This document shows, piece by piece, positions 7,891 through 16,188 of a stretch of DNA of 38,580 nt. Under the pieces are notes generated by a model. That model was not told the origin of the DNA. It did not search any database and worked only from the letters and a program-made list of their open reading frames with translations. Source of the DNA: an uncultured Clostridia bacterium (lineage in GTDB: Bacteria; Bacillota; Clostridia; Oscillospirales; Acutalibacteraceae); assembly GCA_946184295.1 (NCBI GenBank), contig CAMHEZ010000021.1:1-38580 (forward strand). Direction: 5' to 3'. How positions within the stretch are numbered: the first letter of the stretch is position 1; every line of letters starts with the position of its first letter. The translations under genes and the position numbers were made by a program.

Positions 7891-8526
7891 ATGAAACGGA
7901 TCGAGATATCCTTGCTGATGGCGTTGGTATTTGCGGCGGTGCTGAGTATGAGCGCCATGAATGTGGAAAGTGAAGCCATACGCGGGAGCGTGCTGCGGCT
8001 GCACGTGCTGGCCAATTCTGACAGCGAGCGTGACCAGACGCTGAAATTGCGGGTGCGCGACCGCTTGCTGGAAGTGGCAGGGGATATTTACGCCGACGCG
8101 CCCGACCGGGACGAGGCCATTAAGCGTACGCGGGAAAGCCTGCCCTTATTGCAGACAGAGGCAGAGCAGGTACTGCGGGACAACGGCAGCAGCGACAATG
8201 TGACCGTCGCGCTGGAGGATACTTATTTCAACACCCGCACTTACGGCGATATTACCCTTCCGGCGGGGCAATATACCGCGGTACGCGTTATCATCGGCAC
8301 GGGAGAGGGGCATAACTGGTGGTGCGTGATGTTTCCGCCGCTGTGCATCTCGCCGGTGTCGGAGATGCCGGAGGAAGAAGGCACTCAATCGCTTGATCTG
8401 GACGATGTGCTGAACCAGCAGGAGATGGATTTTGTGGAAGGTCCGTCCTATGAACCGCGCTTCAAATGCGTGGAGTGGTATGAAGAAATGAAGAAAGCGG
8501 TCGCGCTGTCGAAGGATAATCATTAA
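7891..8526 (+). CDS. spoIIR: Stage II sporulation protein R
   Basis: SpoIIR is the forespore signal that triggers processing of pro-sigma-E by SpoIIGA in the mother cell. The 211-residue product has an N-terminal hydrophobic export segment (ISLLMALVFAAVLSMSA), then the family core: VLRLHVLANSDSERDQTLKLRVRDRLL and GEGHNWWCVMFPPLC. I chose ATG 7891 over ATG 7867 because ACGGAGGG at 7875-7882 lies 8 bases ahead of it. I looked for a sigma-F promoter and could not convincingly place one. It shows that the organism carries the sporulation programme. Confidence 0.92.
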   Translation: MKRIEISLLMALVFAAVLSMSAMNVESEAIRGSVLRLHVLANSDSERDQTLKLRVRDRLLEVAGDIYADAPDRDEAIKRTRESLPLLQTEAEQVLRDNGSSDNVTVALEDTYFNTRTYGDITLPAGQYTAVRVIIGTGEGHNWWCVMFPPLCISPVSEMPEEEGTQSLDLDDVLNQQEMDFVEGPSYEPRFKCVEWYEEMKKAVALSKDNH

Positions 8527-8533
8527 TTTTTCC

Positions 8534-8562
8534 TTGCATATACGGCGATGATTTGCTATAAT
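8534..8562 (+). promoter_or_regulatory. Extended sigma-A promoter for the ABC-F gene
   Basis: TTGCAT (8534-8539), 17-base spacer, TATAAT (8557-8562), preceded by a TG extension (8554-8555). The leader is short, about 28 nt. Confidence 0.8.
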
Positions 8563-8596
8563 ATCAGGGATTATACGATGAGGAATGATGGTAATT

Positions 8597-10507
8597 ATGA
8601 CGCTGATGAATGCGGCGGGGCTGGAGCTTTCCTTCGGCGCGAGAAATATCTTTGAAGATATCGGCTTTCTGGTGGACGAGCGCGATCACATCGGGCTGGT
8701 GGGGGTCAACGGCTGCGGCAAAACCAGCCTTTTCAAGGTGCTGACAGGTGAATACGCCCCCGACGCCGGCACCGTCAGCAAGAGCAAACTCGCCCGCATG
8801 GGGTATGTCGAGCAGTTCGCCATCAACAGCAGCCGCACCGTGCTGGAAGAATTATTGACCGTCTTTGACGATCTGAAGGACATCGACCGGAGGCTGAGCG
8901 AAATCAACACGCTGCTCTCCCGCAACGAAGGCGATATGGACGCGCTCATCGAGGAACAGCACCGTCTCACCGAGGAATACAACGACCGCGGCGGCCTGAC
9001 CTATCAGAGCCGCGCCCGCTCCGCGCTGCTGGGTCTGGGCTTCACCGAACAGCAGCTCACGCAGGGCGTCTACACGCTCAGCGGCGGTCAGCGCTCCAAA
9101 GTGCAGCTCTGTAAAATGCTGCTCTCCGGCGCGAACCTCCTATTGCTCGACGAGCCGACTAACCATCTGGATATCGCCTCCGTGGAATGGCTGGAGGACT
9201 TCCTGCGCGGCTTTAAGGGCGCGTATATCGTCATCTCCCACGACCGCTACTTCCTCGACCGCGTGACGGGCAAGACCTTTGAGCTGGAAAACAGCAAGCT
9301 CACGGTCTACGGCGGCAACTACAGCTATTACATAGACAAAAAGGCGGAAAACCGCGAAATCGCTATCCGCCACTTTGAAAATACCCAGCGGGAAATCAAG
9401 CGCATCGAGGGCATTGTCGCCCAGCAGCGCCAGTGGAACCGCGAACGGAATATCCGTACCGCTGAGAGCAAGCTCAAGCAGATTGAGCGGTTGAAGAAAA
9501 CCCTTGTGGCGGTAGACCGGCTCCCCGAGGATTTCAGCTTTGATTTTCCCGTCAGGAACGAGAGCGGCAACGACGTACTCAAAGGCAGCGATCTGGCCTT
9601 TGCCTACGGACCGCGGGAAATTTTCCACGACGTCAACATCGACATCAAGAAGGGTGAGCGGGTCTTTCTGCTGGGACCCAACGGCTGCGGCAAGACCACG
9701 CTTTTCAAAATGCTGTGTGCGCGTCTGGGCGGCACCAAGGGTTATGTGGCGCTCGGCTCCAATGTGGATATCGGCTACTACGACCAGACGCAGGAATCGC
9801 TCCACAACGGCAAGACCGTCCTCTATGAGGTGTGGGACGAGTACCCCCGCATGACCGAAACCGAAGTGCGCTCGGGTCTGGCGGCCTTCCTCTTCAAGGG
9901 GGACGACGTGTTCAAATCCATCGGCGACCTGAGCGGCGGCGAACGCGCCCGCGTGGCGATTCTCAAATTGATGCTCTCCCGCTGCAATCTGCTGCTGCTC
10001 GACGAGCCGACCAACCATCTCGACATCATCTCCCGCGAGGCACTCGAAATGGCGCTCACCTGCTATGAAGGCACCATCTTTATGGTGTCCCACGACCGCT
10101 ATTTCATCAACCGTCTGGCCGACCGCATCTATTATATGGAAAACGGCTCCGCCACGGAGTACGTCGGCAATTACGACGATTTCACCGCCTACCGCGCCGC
10201 GCACCCGGCACAAGCGACAGGTACGGCCACGGCTGTGACGGTCAATCCCGAAAAGGAAAAGCGCATAAGCGACTACAAGCAGCGCAAGGAGGAAGCCGCC
10301 GCCGAACGCAAGCGCAAGAAGCAAATCGAGAACGCGGAAAACGACATCGAGCGCTTGGAAAACGAGCTGTCAGAACTGAACGAACGCATGACGCGCCCGG
10401 AATACAGCAGCAATTACGAAAAAATGATGGAGATGACCCATCAGGCCGCCGATATGCAGCAGCAGATCGACGACTTGTACTCGTTGCTCGACGAGCTCTA
10501 CGACTGA
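8597..10507 (+). CDS. ABC-F family ATPase (ribosome-associated type)
   Basis: Soluble protein of 636 residues with two fused ABC ATPase domains and no membrane segments, as in ABC-F translation factors and ribosome-protection proteins. Domain 1 has Walker A GVNGCGKTS (about residues 36-44), signature LSGGQRSKVQL and Walker B LLLLDEPTNHLD. Domain 2 has GPNGCGKTT, LSGGERARVAI and again LLLLDEPTNHLD. The charged interdomain linker between them (about residues 240-310) is the P-site tRNA interaction motif region. A C-terminal coiled-coil tail rich in Glu and Lys follows. ATG 8597 gives the usual start (MTLMNAAGLELSFG); ATG 8585 and 8588 are less likely because they abut the AGGA. It is probably housekeeping rather than resistance. 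mtaB follows within 24 bases. Confidence 0.9.
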   Translation: MTLMNAAGLELSFGARNIFEDIGFLVDERDHIGLVGVNGCGKTSLFKVLTGEYAPDAGTVSKSKLARMGYVEQFAINSSRTVLEELLTVFDDLKDIDRRLSEINTLLSRNEGDMDALIEEQHRLTEEYNDRGGLTYQSRARSALLGLGFTEQQLTQGVYTLSGGQRSKVQLCKMLLSGANLLLLDEPTNHLDIASVEWLEDFLRGFKGAYIVISHDRYFLDRVTGKTFELENSKLTVYGGNYSYYIDKKAENREIAIRHFENTQREIKRIEGIVAQQRQWNRERNIRTAESKLKQIERLKKTLVAVDRLPEDFSFDFPVRNESGNDVLKGSDLAFAYGPREIFHDVNIDIKKGERVFLLGPNGCGKTTLFKMLCARLGGTKGYVALGSNVDIGYYDQTQESLHNGKTVLYEVWDEYPRMTETEVRSGLAAFLFKGDDVFKSIGDLSGGERARVAILKLMLSRCNLLLLDEPTNHLDIISREALEMALTCYEGTIFMVSHDRYFINRLADRIYYMENGSATEYVGNYDDFTAYRAAHPAQATGTATAVTVNPEKEKRISDYKQRKEEAAAERKRKKQIENAENDIERLENELSELNERMTRPEYSSNYEKMMEMTHQAADMQQQIDDLYSLLDELYD

Positions 10508-10530
10508 TACGAAAAAAGGTGGTTTTTTAC

Positions 10531-11805
10531 TTGAAAGCAGGCATCGCAACCCTTGGCTGCAAGGTCAATCAATATGAATCCCAGGTCATGATGGACAATC
10601 TCTGCGCCCACGGCTATGAACCGGTCAAAGAGGGCGAGCGGGCGGACGTGTTCATCGTCAACAGCTGCACCGTCACCGGCACCAGCGACAAAAAGGTGCG
10701 CCAGACCGTGCGCCGCGCCCGCCGCGAACATCCCGAAGCCGTCCTCATTCTCACCGGCTGTATGCCGCAGGCCTTCCCCGAAGAATGTGAGGCCATCGAC
10801 GAGGCGGATATCATTATCGGCAACGCCAACCGGGGAGCGCTGCTGTCATACATAGAGACATATCTCCGCACCCATCAGCGCATCATCGACATTCAGCCCC
10901 ACGGCAAGGCCTACGGCGCGGAATCCTCCGTCAGCGGCATGAACGAGCGCACACGCGCCTACATCAAAATTGAAGACGGCTGCAACCGTTTCTGCACCTA
11001 CTGCATTATCCCCTATGCCCGCGGACGGGTTCGCAGCCGTTCCATCGAGGAAATCCGGGAGGAATCCCGCCGCATCGGGCAGCATTACCGCGAGGTCGTG
11101 CTGGTGGGCATCAACCTGTCGGCCTACGGCAGCGACATCGGCACGGACCTGTTGGAAGCGGTCAATGCGGCAGCCTCCGCCGACGGCATCGAACGCGTGC
11201 GTCTCGGCTCACTGGAACCCGATCTGACCTCCGATGAATTGATTGACGGTCTTGCCAAACAGCCCAAATTCTGCCCCCAGTTCCATCTGGCGATACAGAG
11301 CGGCTGCGACGCCACCCTCAAACGCATGAACCGCCATTACGATACGGCACAGTTCCGCCATGTCTGCGAAAAAATCCGCGCCACCTTTGACAATCCCTCC
11401 GTCACCACCGACATCATGGTGGGCTTCGCCGGCGAGACGGAAGAGGAATTTGCCGCGTCGCTGGCCTTCGCACAGGAAATCGGCTTTGCACGCGCGCATG
11501 TCTTCGCCTATTCCCGCCGCAAGGGCACGCGTGCTGACAGTTTTCCTCATCAGGTGGACGAATCGGTCAAGCACGCCCGCAGCGAACGCATGATTGCCGC
11601 TACTAACGCGGCGGCGGCCGCCTTCCTGCAATCGCAGGTCGGCAGACAAGTGACCATTCTCGCTGAGCGGGAAGTCCAACCGGGCATCTATGAGGGCTAC
11701 ACCGAAAACTACACGCCCGCCAGAATCCACGGCGAAAACCTCAACGGAAAACTCATTCCCGCCACGGTCACAAGCGTGGGCGACGGTTTCGTCTGGTGCG
11801 ATTAA
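10531..11805 (+). CDS. mtaB: tRNA t6A37 methylthiotransferase MtaB
   Basis: Radical-SAM methylthiotransferase that converts t6A37 to ms2t6A in tRNAs reading ANN codons. The 424 residues fit the family. The N-terminal cluster ligands are Cys10 (in GCKVNQYES, typical of MtaB rather than MiaB), Cys46 (NSCTVTGT) and Cys77 (LTGCMP). The radical-SAM triad is Cys151, Cys155 and Cys158 (CNRFCTYC), followed by IIPYARGRVRSR. A C-terminal TRAM-like region ends the protein. I chose TTG 10531 because AAAGGTGG (10515-10522) lies 8 bases ahead; GTG 10519 would overlap that site. It is cotranscribed with the ABC-F gene. Its stop TAA overlaps the first bases of element R2. Confidence 0.92.
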   Translation: MKAGIATLGCKVNQYESQVMMDNLCAHGYEPVKEGERADVFIVNSCTVTGTSDKKVRQTVRRARREHPEAVLILTGCMPQAFPEECEAIDEADIIIGNANRGALLSYIETYLRTHQRIIDIQPHGKAYGAESSVSGMNERTRAYIKIEDGCNRFCTYCIIPYARGRVRSRSIEEIREESRRIGQHYREVVLVGINLSAYGSDIGTDLLEAVNAAASADGIERVRLGSLEPDLTSDELIDGLAKQPKFCPQFHLAIQSGCDATLKRMNRHYDTAQFRHVCEKIRATFDNPSVTTDIMVGFAGETEEEFAASLAFAQEIGFARAHVFAYSRRKGTRADSFPHQVDESVKHARSERMIAATNAAAAAFLQSQVGRQVTILAEREVQPGIYEGYTENYTPARIHGENLNGKLIPATVTSVGDGFVWCD

Positions 11806-11977
11806 TTAAGCGAGCGTATGCGAGCGCGGGGTGCAGGGGGCAAGCTCCCTGCCGGGTCCAGCTTTCACGAAAGCGGGGGCAGTCGCCCTTGCGGGGGCCG
11901 GGGAAGAGCCCCGGGAGCAGGCCAACGGCCTGCGAGCAAGACGCGCCCGAATAATCAACGCAGTCAGGCAAATCCGG
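11804..11977 (+). repeat. Modular hairpin element R2
   Basis: It begins AATTAAGCGAGCG inside the mtaB stop codon. Modules are a GCAGGGGGCAAGCTCCCTGC hairpin, an extra CAGCTTTCACGAAAGCGG hairpin, CCGGGGAAGAGCCCCGG, and CAGGCCAACGGCCTG, then the tail AAGACGCGCCC...CAACGCAGTCAGG and AATCCGG. Two modules differ from R1 yet stay paired, so this is a mosaic copy. Confidence 0.85.
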
Positions 11978-12014
11978 ACAACAGCGAAATGGCAAAAAAA
12001 TTATCAAAATATGG

Positions 12015-12043
12015 TTGTCATTTTGAATAGTTTATGTTATAAT
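12015..12043 (+). promoter_or_regulatory. Sigma-A promoter for the PH-domain gene
   Basis: TTGTCA (12015-12020), 17-base spacer, TATAAT (12038-12043), with a TG extension at 12035-12036. It lies just past element R2. Confidence 0.85.
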
Positions 12044-12110
12044 GAAACCGATCATTTTGGTCTGTTCGTCATTGCCTGACCAAATCCACATAATAGGAGG
12101 TTTATCCACT

Positions 12111-12518
12111 ATGGCAAAGAAAAACGTTGAACAGGAAACCGTTCTCATCAAGGAGCGCAAGAGACTGGGATTCTTCGGTCTTCCCTTCTCCTTCACTACC
12201 TTCGCCATCACTGACAAGAAGCTGATCTACAAGAAGGGTCTTCTCAGCAGCACCGAAGACGAAATTCTGCTCTATCGCGTGCAGGATATCACCGTCAAAC
12301 GCACACTCGGTCAGAAGCTCTTCGGCCTCGGCACGCTGGAAATTGATTCGCAGGATAAGACCTGCCCCCACCTCATCATCAAGAACATCAAGCACGTCAA
12401 GGAGTTCCGCTCCATTCTCTCTGAGCAGGTCGAAAAGGAAAAGACCCGCCGCAACTTCCGCAGCACCGAGATTCTCGACGGTGACAACGACCCCGGCTTC
12501 CACGGCGGTATGCTGTAA
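12111..12518 (+). CDS. Small bacterial PH-domain (YdbT/DUF304-like) protein
   Basis: A 135-residue soluble protein with a single bacterial pleckstrin-homology-like fold: FAITDKKLIYKKGLLSSTEDEILLYRVQDITVKRTLGQKLFGLGTLEIDS is the typical strand order, with the basic VQDI...R turn. ATG 12111 follows a strong AATAGGAGG. There is no membrane helix, unlike many members of the family. The C-terminal 35 residues are charged and then glycine-rich (FHGGML). It is a single-gene unit bounded by a strong promoter and a terminator. A function beyond binding of partners or membranes cannot be assigned. Confidence 0.75.
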   Translation: MAKKNVEQETVLIKERKRLGFFGLPFSFTTFAITDKKLIYKKGLLSSTEDEILLYRVQDITVKRTLGQKLFGLGTLEIDSQDKTCPHLIIKNIKHVKEFRSILSEQVEKEKTRRNFRSTEILDGDNDPGFHGGML

Positions 12519-12540
12519 TCCTTTTCCCCATCGTTTTTCT

Positions 12541-12609
12541 CATCAACTAACAAAAGCCGTTCGCCGGGTGCGTATTTCACGCAGGAGGCGGGCGGCTTTT
12601 TGGTTGATG
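12541..12609 (+). terminator. Intrinsic terminator after the PH-domain gene
   Basis: Stem AAAGCCGTTCGCC / GGCGGGCGGCTTT followed by a short T-run, with an outer arm pair CATCAAC (12541-12547) and GTTGATG (12603-12609). Confidence 0.75.
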
Positions 12610-12680
12610 AATTTTTTTTGGAAAGTGTGTAACGAATCCCCTCTGAAAAAGACTAATATAGCGGAAGGAGATGAAATGCC

Positions 12681-13181
12681 ATGGACTTTGAAGAAATCTA
12701 CAACCTGTACAAGCAGGACGTGTTTCGCTACCTCTGCGGCCTCACGGGTGCGCATGACGAGGCCGAGGAACTGCTGGCGGAAACCTTCTTCCGGGCGTTC
12801 ATGGGATTTCAGGCGTTCCGGGGCGACAGCAGCGTGAAAACGTGGCTGTTCTCCATCGCCAAACACGTCTTTTTCCAGCACTTAAAGCAGCGCAAACGGG
12901 ATATCCCCACCGAGGACACGCTGCTCTATCAACTGCGCGGACAGTATACCGCGGATAGCGATATGGAGGACGGCGCGGCGCTGGCCGCACTGGTCAGTCG
13001 GCTGCTCGCGCAGAAGGACGAGCGCAGCCGTACGGTCTTCCGCATGCGGCTGGACGGCTACTCCTTCCGCGAAATCGGCGAAACGGTGGGGATTTCCGAA
13101 AGCTCCGCCCGCGTGCTGGCGCATCGGGTGAGACTGTATCTGCAAAAAGAATTGAAAAAGGAGGGATACGGGCATGAATGA
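12681..13181 (+). CDS. ECF-type RNA polymerase sigma factor
   Basis: A 166-residue group 4 sigma factor. Region 2 is in residues about 5-75 (YKQDVFRYLCGLTGAHDEAEELLAETF, then FRGDSSVKTWLFSIAKHVF), and region 4 is in about 100-160 (RTVFRMRLDGYSFREIGETVGISESSARVLAHRVRLYLQKELK). ATG 12681 is preceded by GGAAGGAG. A TGTAAC at 12628-12633 could be a -35 of the AAC type used by such factors, but I could not pair it with a -10. The next gene overlaps by 8 bases and encodes its probable anti-sigma factor. Confidence 0.88.
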   Translation: MDFEEIYNLYKQDVFRYLCGLTGAHDEAEELLAETFFRAFMGFQAFRGDSSVKTWLFSIAKHVFFQHLKQRKRDIPTEDTLLYQLRGQYTADSDMEDGAALAALVSRLLAQKDERSRTVFRMRLDGYSFREIGETVGISESSARVLAHRVRLYLQKELKKEGYGHE

Positions 13182-13728
13182 ACGTATCACGGAAAAGGAA
13201 GTTGTCACCTGTGCCATCGTTCGGGATTTGGTGCCGCTGGTGGCCGACGGCGTGGCCTCGGAGGAAAGTGAGGCGGCGGTATTGTCGCATATCGCCCATT
13301 GCGAAGAATGCGCGGCGCTGCTGCATACCTCAGAGCGGCCGGAGAATCCCGCCGCTGCTCCCACGCCACAGAACGACCAAAAAATCATGGCCTATATCCG
13401 GCGGCGGGCAGTGTTTTTCCTCGCCTTTGTCACACTGCTGGGCGCGGCGGCGGGCGTCATGATGACAGCTACCGCGCTGCAATTCCAGAATTTCCTCATC
13501 ATGCCGCTGGTCGGCGCGTTGGCCTATGCCTGCTTCAAAGGAAAGGGCCTGCTGGCCTGTCCGGCGGTATTTGCCATGACTGCCCTGCATGCCGCTGTCA
13601 GTTGTATGGTGACAGGGTACTGGTCGGATTTTGCCGGATTTCTCATTTACGGCGTGATTTACACGGTGTTGGTGCTGGTGGGCCATATCATCGGTGCGCT
13701 GCTGACCTACGCGTTCCGCAAGGACTGA
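13174..13728 (+). CDS. Membrane anti-sigma factor with zinc-finger N-terminus
   Basis: Protein of 184 residues that overlaps the sigma gene by 8 bases, the usual pairing. The cytosolic N-terminus carries an HxxxCxxC zinc motif (LSHIAHCEECAALL, about residues 41-51) as in ZAS/zf-HC2 anti-sigma domains, preceded by the VRDLVPLVADGVASEES helix. A Pro/Ala linker follows, then four to five hydrophobic helices (AVFFLAFVTLLGAAAGVMM to LVLVGHIIGALLTYAF). In such systems the finger domain holds the sigma factor until a signal changes the membrane partner. The signal is unknown here. Confidence 0.82.
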   Translation: MNERITEKEVVTCAIVRDLVPLVADGVASEESEAAVLSHIAHCEECAALLHTSERPENPAAAPTPQNDQKIMAYIRRRAVFFLAFVTLLGAAAGVMMTATALQFQNFLIMPLVGALAYACFKGKGLLACPAVFAMTALHAAVSCMVTGYWSDFAGFLIYGVIYTVLVLVGHIIGALLTYAFRKD

Positions 13729-13750
13729 CATTCACAGGGAGGAAACACAG

Positions 13751-14452
13751 ATGAAGAAAACCATATTAAAAATCGCAGCAGTAGTGACTGCGCTGGCGCT
13801 CATCGGCGGCGTGCTGTTTTTCTACAACGCCTTCTGCGGCAACATTTTTTCGGCGCTGTACGCAAGACACCGCATCACGGCGTACATCTCGGAAACCTAC
13901 CCCGACAGCGCCTATCAGATTTCCAAGGCGAACTATGATTTCAAGACAGGGGGCTATTCCTGCCGCATCACCGACCCGGACAGCGCTGACAAATCCTTCT
14001 ATGCCACCTATTCCTACGGCGGCCGCATCAATGATTCCTACGAAGCGGCAATGAACAAGGAAAACACGCTGATGCGCATTGAACAGGATTTCCGGGACGC
14101 GGTGGACCCGCTGATTGACAGCGAGCTGAAAGAGGATGAAAACGGGCGTGAGTTCGGGTTTGCCACCATTTTTTTCGGCGACGAAGATATCGACCGCAGC
14201 CGCGTCGAATACGACATGACCGCCGACCCCAAAAACATGCCGGTGGAAACCTGCGTGCTGCTTTCGCTGGACACTGATGAGACGCAGTCCTTGCAGCGGG
14301 TGCAGCAGCTCGCCGCAAAGCTGCAATCCCTCGGCTACCGCATTGATTTCTATGAGTACTACGACGGAAACGGCCATGACTACCGGCCGATTCCCACGCA
14401 GCAGCTGCTGGCGGCGCAAAGTCCCGCTGAACTGACGGATTTCCGGGAATAG
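13751..14452 (+). CDS. YfjL-like membrane-anchored protein of unknown function
   Basis: A 233-residue protein with a single N-terminal hydrophobic anchor (ILKIAAVVTALALIGGVLFFYNAF), then a mixed extracellular domain. The stretch CGNIFSALYARHRITAYISETYP resembles the start of YfjL-like proteins. Near the C-terminus an alpha/beta piece (LQRVQQLAAKLQSLGYRIDFYEYY) recalls a DUF-type fold. GGGAGGAAA precedes ATG 13751, 22 bases after the anti-sigma gene, so it looks like the third gene of the sigma operon and may be its effector or signal partner. I cannot assign an activity. Confidence 0.7.
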   Translation: MKKTILKIAAVVTALALIGGVLFFYNAFCGNIFSALYARHRITAYISETYPDSAYQISKANYDFKTGGYSCRITDPDSADKSFYATYSYGGRINDSYEAAMNKENTLMRIEQDFRDAVDPLIDSELKEDENGREFGFATIFFGDEDIDRSRVEYDMTADPKNMPVETCVLLSLDTDETQSLQRVQQLAAKLQSLGYRIDFYEYYDGNGHDYRPIPTQQLLAAQSPAELTDFRE

Positions 14453-14460
14453 ATTGTATG

Positions 14461-14604
14461 CGCCTGACTGCATTGGTTGTCTCGGCGCGTCTTGCTCGCA
14501 GGCCGTTGGCCTGCTCCCGGGGCGCTGCCCCGGCCCCTGCAAGGGCTCTGCCCTTGACCCGCCAGGAGGACCAGTCCCCCTGGACTCCCGCGCTTCGCTT
14601 AATT
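14461..14604 (-). repeat. Modular hairpin element R3 (reverse orientation)
   Basis: Read on the minus strand it starts AATTAAGCGAAGCGCGGG, 15 bases after the stop of the minus-strand lipoprotein gene. It has the CCAGGGGGACTGGTCCTCCTGG and AAGGGCAGAGCCCTT hairpins of R1, but the CCGGGGCAGCGCCCCGG and CAGGCCAACGGCCTG hairpins of R2. It ends CAGTCAGGCG. Confidence 0.85.
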
Positions 14605-14619
14605 ACGCTTCGCTTTGCT

Positions 14620-16188
14620 TTATCGGAACACTTCCCGGAACATCACCAGATTTTCATAACCGATATCGTCATAGGCAAGATAGGACAGTGCGTTACGCAA
14701 GGTATAGATATTATGCGTTTCGTCGAGGTATCCGTCCGCCAGCTTTTCCAGCTCCTCATCGGAGATGTCAAACGAAATATGCAGCTGCTCCGCTTCCACG
14801 CCCGCGCCGTTGAGGCGGGGCCGTACCTTTTGTACCAGCTTTCTCGCCGCCTGAACGTCGTCCATCATGGGTTCGTCATCGTCATCGATCGTCGTCAGAT
14901 TGTGTACCATGACCCTGGTCAGCAGACTGTCCATCTGCTCCGGTCTGACGAAGAGCGCCGACGGCTCCACGGGATTGCCGTCCCGGTCAAAGCAATACGC
15001 GGCGTCATACACCCGATACAGGCTCGCGGGATTGTCGTTTTCCGAAAAACCGTAGACCATATCACTCCGGGAAAAGCCAAAATAATCGGGGCATTTGGTA
15101 GCAATAATGCCGGTGTAGGTGGAAATATAGAGCGTCCATTTCTCATCGCCGAACAGGTCCGACGTCTCCCGGCAGACGTCATCAACAGAAAACGGCAAAT
15201 GTTCCAATTCAAAAGTAAGCGTTTCCGCCTGCTTCACCACCGCCTCCGGCGTTCCCTCCTGATAGGAGTATGTACCGGAGAAATGCACGTTGGATTGGAT
15301 GGGAATCTCGCGCTGCTCCCGTTTTTCCGCGTAGCCCCACATCAGGCGGCAGTGTTCTGTGTTGAAATGATAAATCGGCTCGTCCGCCTTGCGATACGGC
15401 AGGTACGCGTCTCCCAGCTTGCGCGAATCAATGAAGATATGAATGGGATATGTCGTATAGACGAAGGGAGTGTCAAAATCCAGTATCAGTATGAGATCCC
15501 CCTCGCTCGAAACATAAAACTTCTGCTCGGGCGTGATGCTTTGGAAAGGCGCGGTGAGCGCGATTTCGTCGCTGTAATACTCGTCATTGTTTTCGACGCC
15601 GCTGTCATAGCCGTTGGCCATCAGATACGCGTCAACCTGCCGGTTGATCAGCTCGATGTAATCGGTACCGGGTGCGAACAGGTCTTGGAGCGTCAGCTCG
15701 TCCCCCGTGGTCAGGTCAAAAGTCAGCGGCACCTCATAGCTGTAGCTCAGGTCGTCATCGGGATTGTCGTTTTCATAATATGTGTAGCAACTGGCATATA
15801 CGCTCAGGATATTGTTGCTGTTGAACTCGTTGTACATATACACCAGATGCTGTTTGAGTTCGTCCTGATGCTGCCGGATTTTGACGGCAATGCCGCGATA
15901 GGGCGGCACATAGGTTCCGCTGTGCATCTCATCGGCCACCGCCTGAATGCGGCTGTTGATTTTGTCTTCTATCGCCTGATCGCGCAGCCCGTCAATAGCG
16001 AGAAAATCCGAAGCGATATTGCCGTTTGCCAGCTCTTTGTTCTCGAGGGTGAGATTGTTGTCGATGACAATCCCCACGTCAAAGAGCCGCTTCTGCCTGT
16101 CCACCGTGCCATGCGAACACCCCGCCGCGCTCAGCAGCAGGCCGCACGCCGTCAGCAGGCAGACACATTTACATACGATTCGCCACAT
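14620..16188 (-). CDS. Secreted lipoprotein with DUF3298-like domain
   Basis: A 522-residue protein exported by a lipoprotein signal (CVCLLTACGLLLSAAGC, lipobox LSAAGC). The segment VPLTFDLTTGDELTLQDLFAPGTDYIELINRQVDAYL is typical of DUF3298-type domains found in RsiV- and PdaC-like extracytoplasmic proteins. A second half with Tyr/Asp-rich sequence was not recognised. I chose ATG 16188, with GCGGAGGA 9-16 bases ahead; a longer version to 16239 has no such site. The gene overlaps the end of the PstS-like gene by 20 bases, so they are translated together and are likely partners at the cell surface. Element R3 begins 15 bases behind its stop. Confidence 0.75.
   Translation of the reverse strand: MWRIVCKCVCLLTACGLLLSAAGCSHGTVDRQKRLFDVGIVIDNNLTLENKELANGNIASDFLAIDGLRDQAIEDKINSRIQAVADEMHSGTYVPPYRGIAVKIRQHQDELKQHLVYMYNEFNSNNILSVYASCYTYYENDNPDDDLSYSYEVPLTFDLTTGDELTLQDLFAPGTDYIELINRQVDAYLMANGYDSGVENNDEYYSDEIALTAPFQSITPEQKFYVSSEGDLILILDFDTPFVYTTYPIHIFIDSRKLGDAYLPYRKADEPIYHFNTEHCRLMWGYAEKREQREIPIQSNVHFSGTYSYQEGTPEAVVKQAETLTFELEHLPFSVDDVCRETSDLFGDEKWTLYISTYTGIIATKCPDYFGFSRSDMVYGFSENDNPASLYRVYDAAYCFDRDGNPVEPSALFVRPEQMDSLLTRVMVHNLTTIDDDDEPMMDDVQAARKLVQKVRPRLNGAGVEAEQLHISFDISDEELEKLADGYLDETHNIYTLRNALSYLAYDDIGYENLVMFREVFR

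Noticed and set aside
9140-10324. Long minus-strand frame opposite the ABC-F gene
   Set aside because: Antisense shadow of the second ATPase domain, with a low-complexity Val/Ala/His composition.
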